A stretch of 64,000 nt of DNA, taken from NCBI GenBank assembly GCA_963819905.1, contig CAWFXP010000005.1:241806-305805 (forward strand), written 5' to 3'. Numbering within the stretch: the first letter of the stretch is position 1; every line of letters starts with the position of its first letter. Under the pieces are notes generated by a model that did not search any database, was not told the DNA's origin, and saw only the letters and a list, made by a program, of their open reading frames with translations. Positions 63,982 through 64,000 of the stretch are shown here, piece by piece. Source of the stretch: CAWCQC01 sp963819905 (lineage in GTDB: Bacteria > Actinomycetota > Thermoleophilia > Gaiellales > Gaiellaceae). The translations under genes and the position numbers were made by a program.

Positions 63982-64000
63982 TTCCGAATAGGACGCCGGT

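Overview
The window is about 64 kb of very GC-rich, densely packed bacterial chromosome. Several genes point to an actinobacterium: the mismatch endonuclease NucS, a radical-SAM gene of the Rv2578c type behind a canonical actinobacterial LexA box, NarL-type two-component pairs, and promoters that look leaderless. The RTX/Ig-like exported protein resembles those I know from Thermoleophilia (Gaiellales/Solirubrobacterales). That class assignment is inference. I saw no rRNA, tRNA, CRISPR array, transposase or phage gene.

Layout, 1-36 kb (housekeeping and signalling): a cyclase/AAA regulator cut by the left edge; an RTX-like exported protein; a CNNM/CBS membrane protein; a LexA-controlled radical-SAM gene; a NarL-type regulator and kinase separated by a 170-nt hairpin; MscL; small redox and VOC enzymes; aldolase, methyltransferase, epimerase and GNAT genes; malate synthase and aconitase; a four-gene operon with 4-bp overlaps ending in a GAF kinase and NarL regulator; a flippase-like membrane protein; a sigma-70 factor; a CBS protein, P1B-type ATPase and three universal stress proteins; a GAF/GGDEF/HD-GYP protein; a HEXXH protein with NucS; and an L,D-transpeptidase. 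A family of GC-rich palindromic repeats sits at two convergent gene junctions (12.3 and 16.4 kb).

Layout, 36-64 kb (accessory island): this part is unusually rich in hydrolases. It holds four CocE/NonD-type hydrolases (three in tandem), four further alpha/beta hydrolases forming two paralogous pairs, two paralogous FAD amine-oxidase-like enzymes, an acetamidase/formamidase, an M38-type amidohydrolase, an SDR, a complete Dpp/Opp-type ABC importer, a Gfo/Idh/MocA oxidoreductase, an aldo/keto reductase, a cupin, a homocysteine-S-methyltransferase-like enzyme and a probable MttB remnant. I read it as a catabolic island that imports a peptide-like, amide or ester compound and cleaves and oxidises it. 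The substrate cannot be read from the sequence.

Six single-base frame disruptions interrupt five otherwise intact genes (histidine kinase, L,D-transpeptidase, third CocE, ABC binding protein twice, aldo/keto reductase). They may be assembly errors or real decay, so the protein boundaries of these genes need care.
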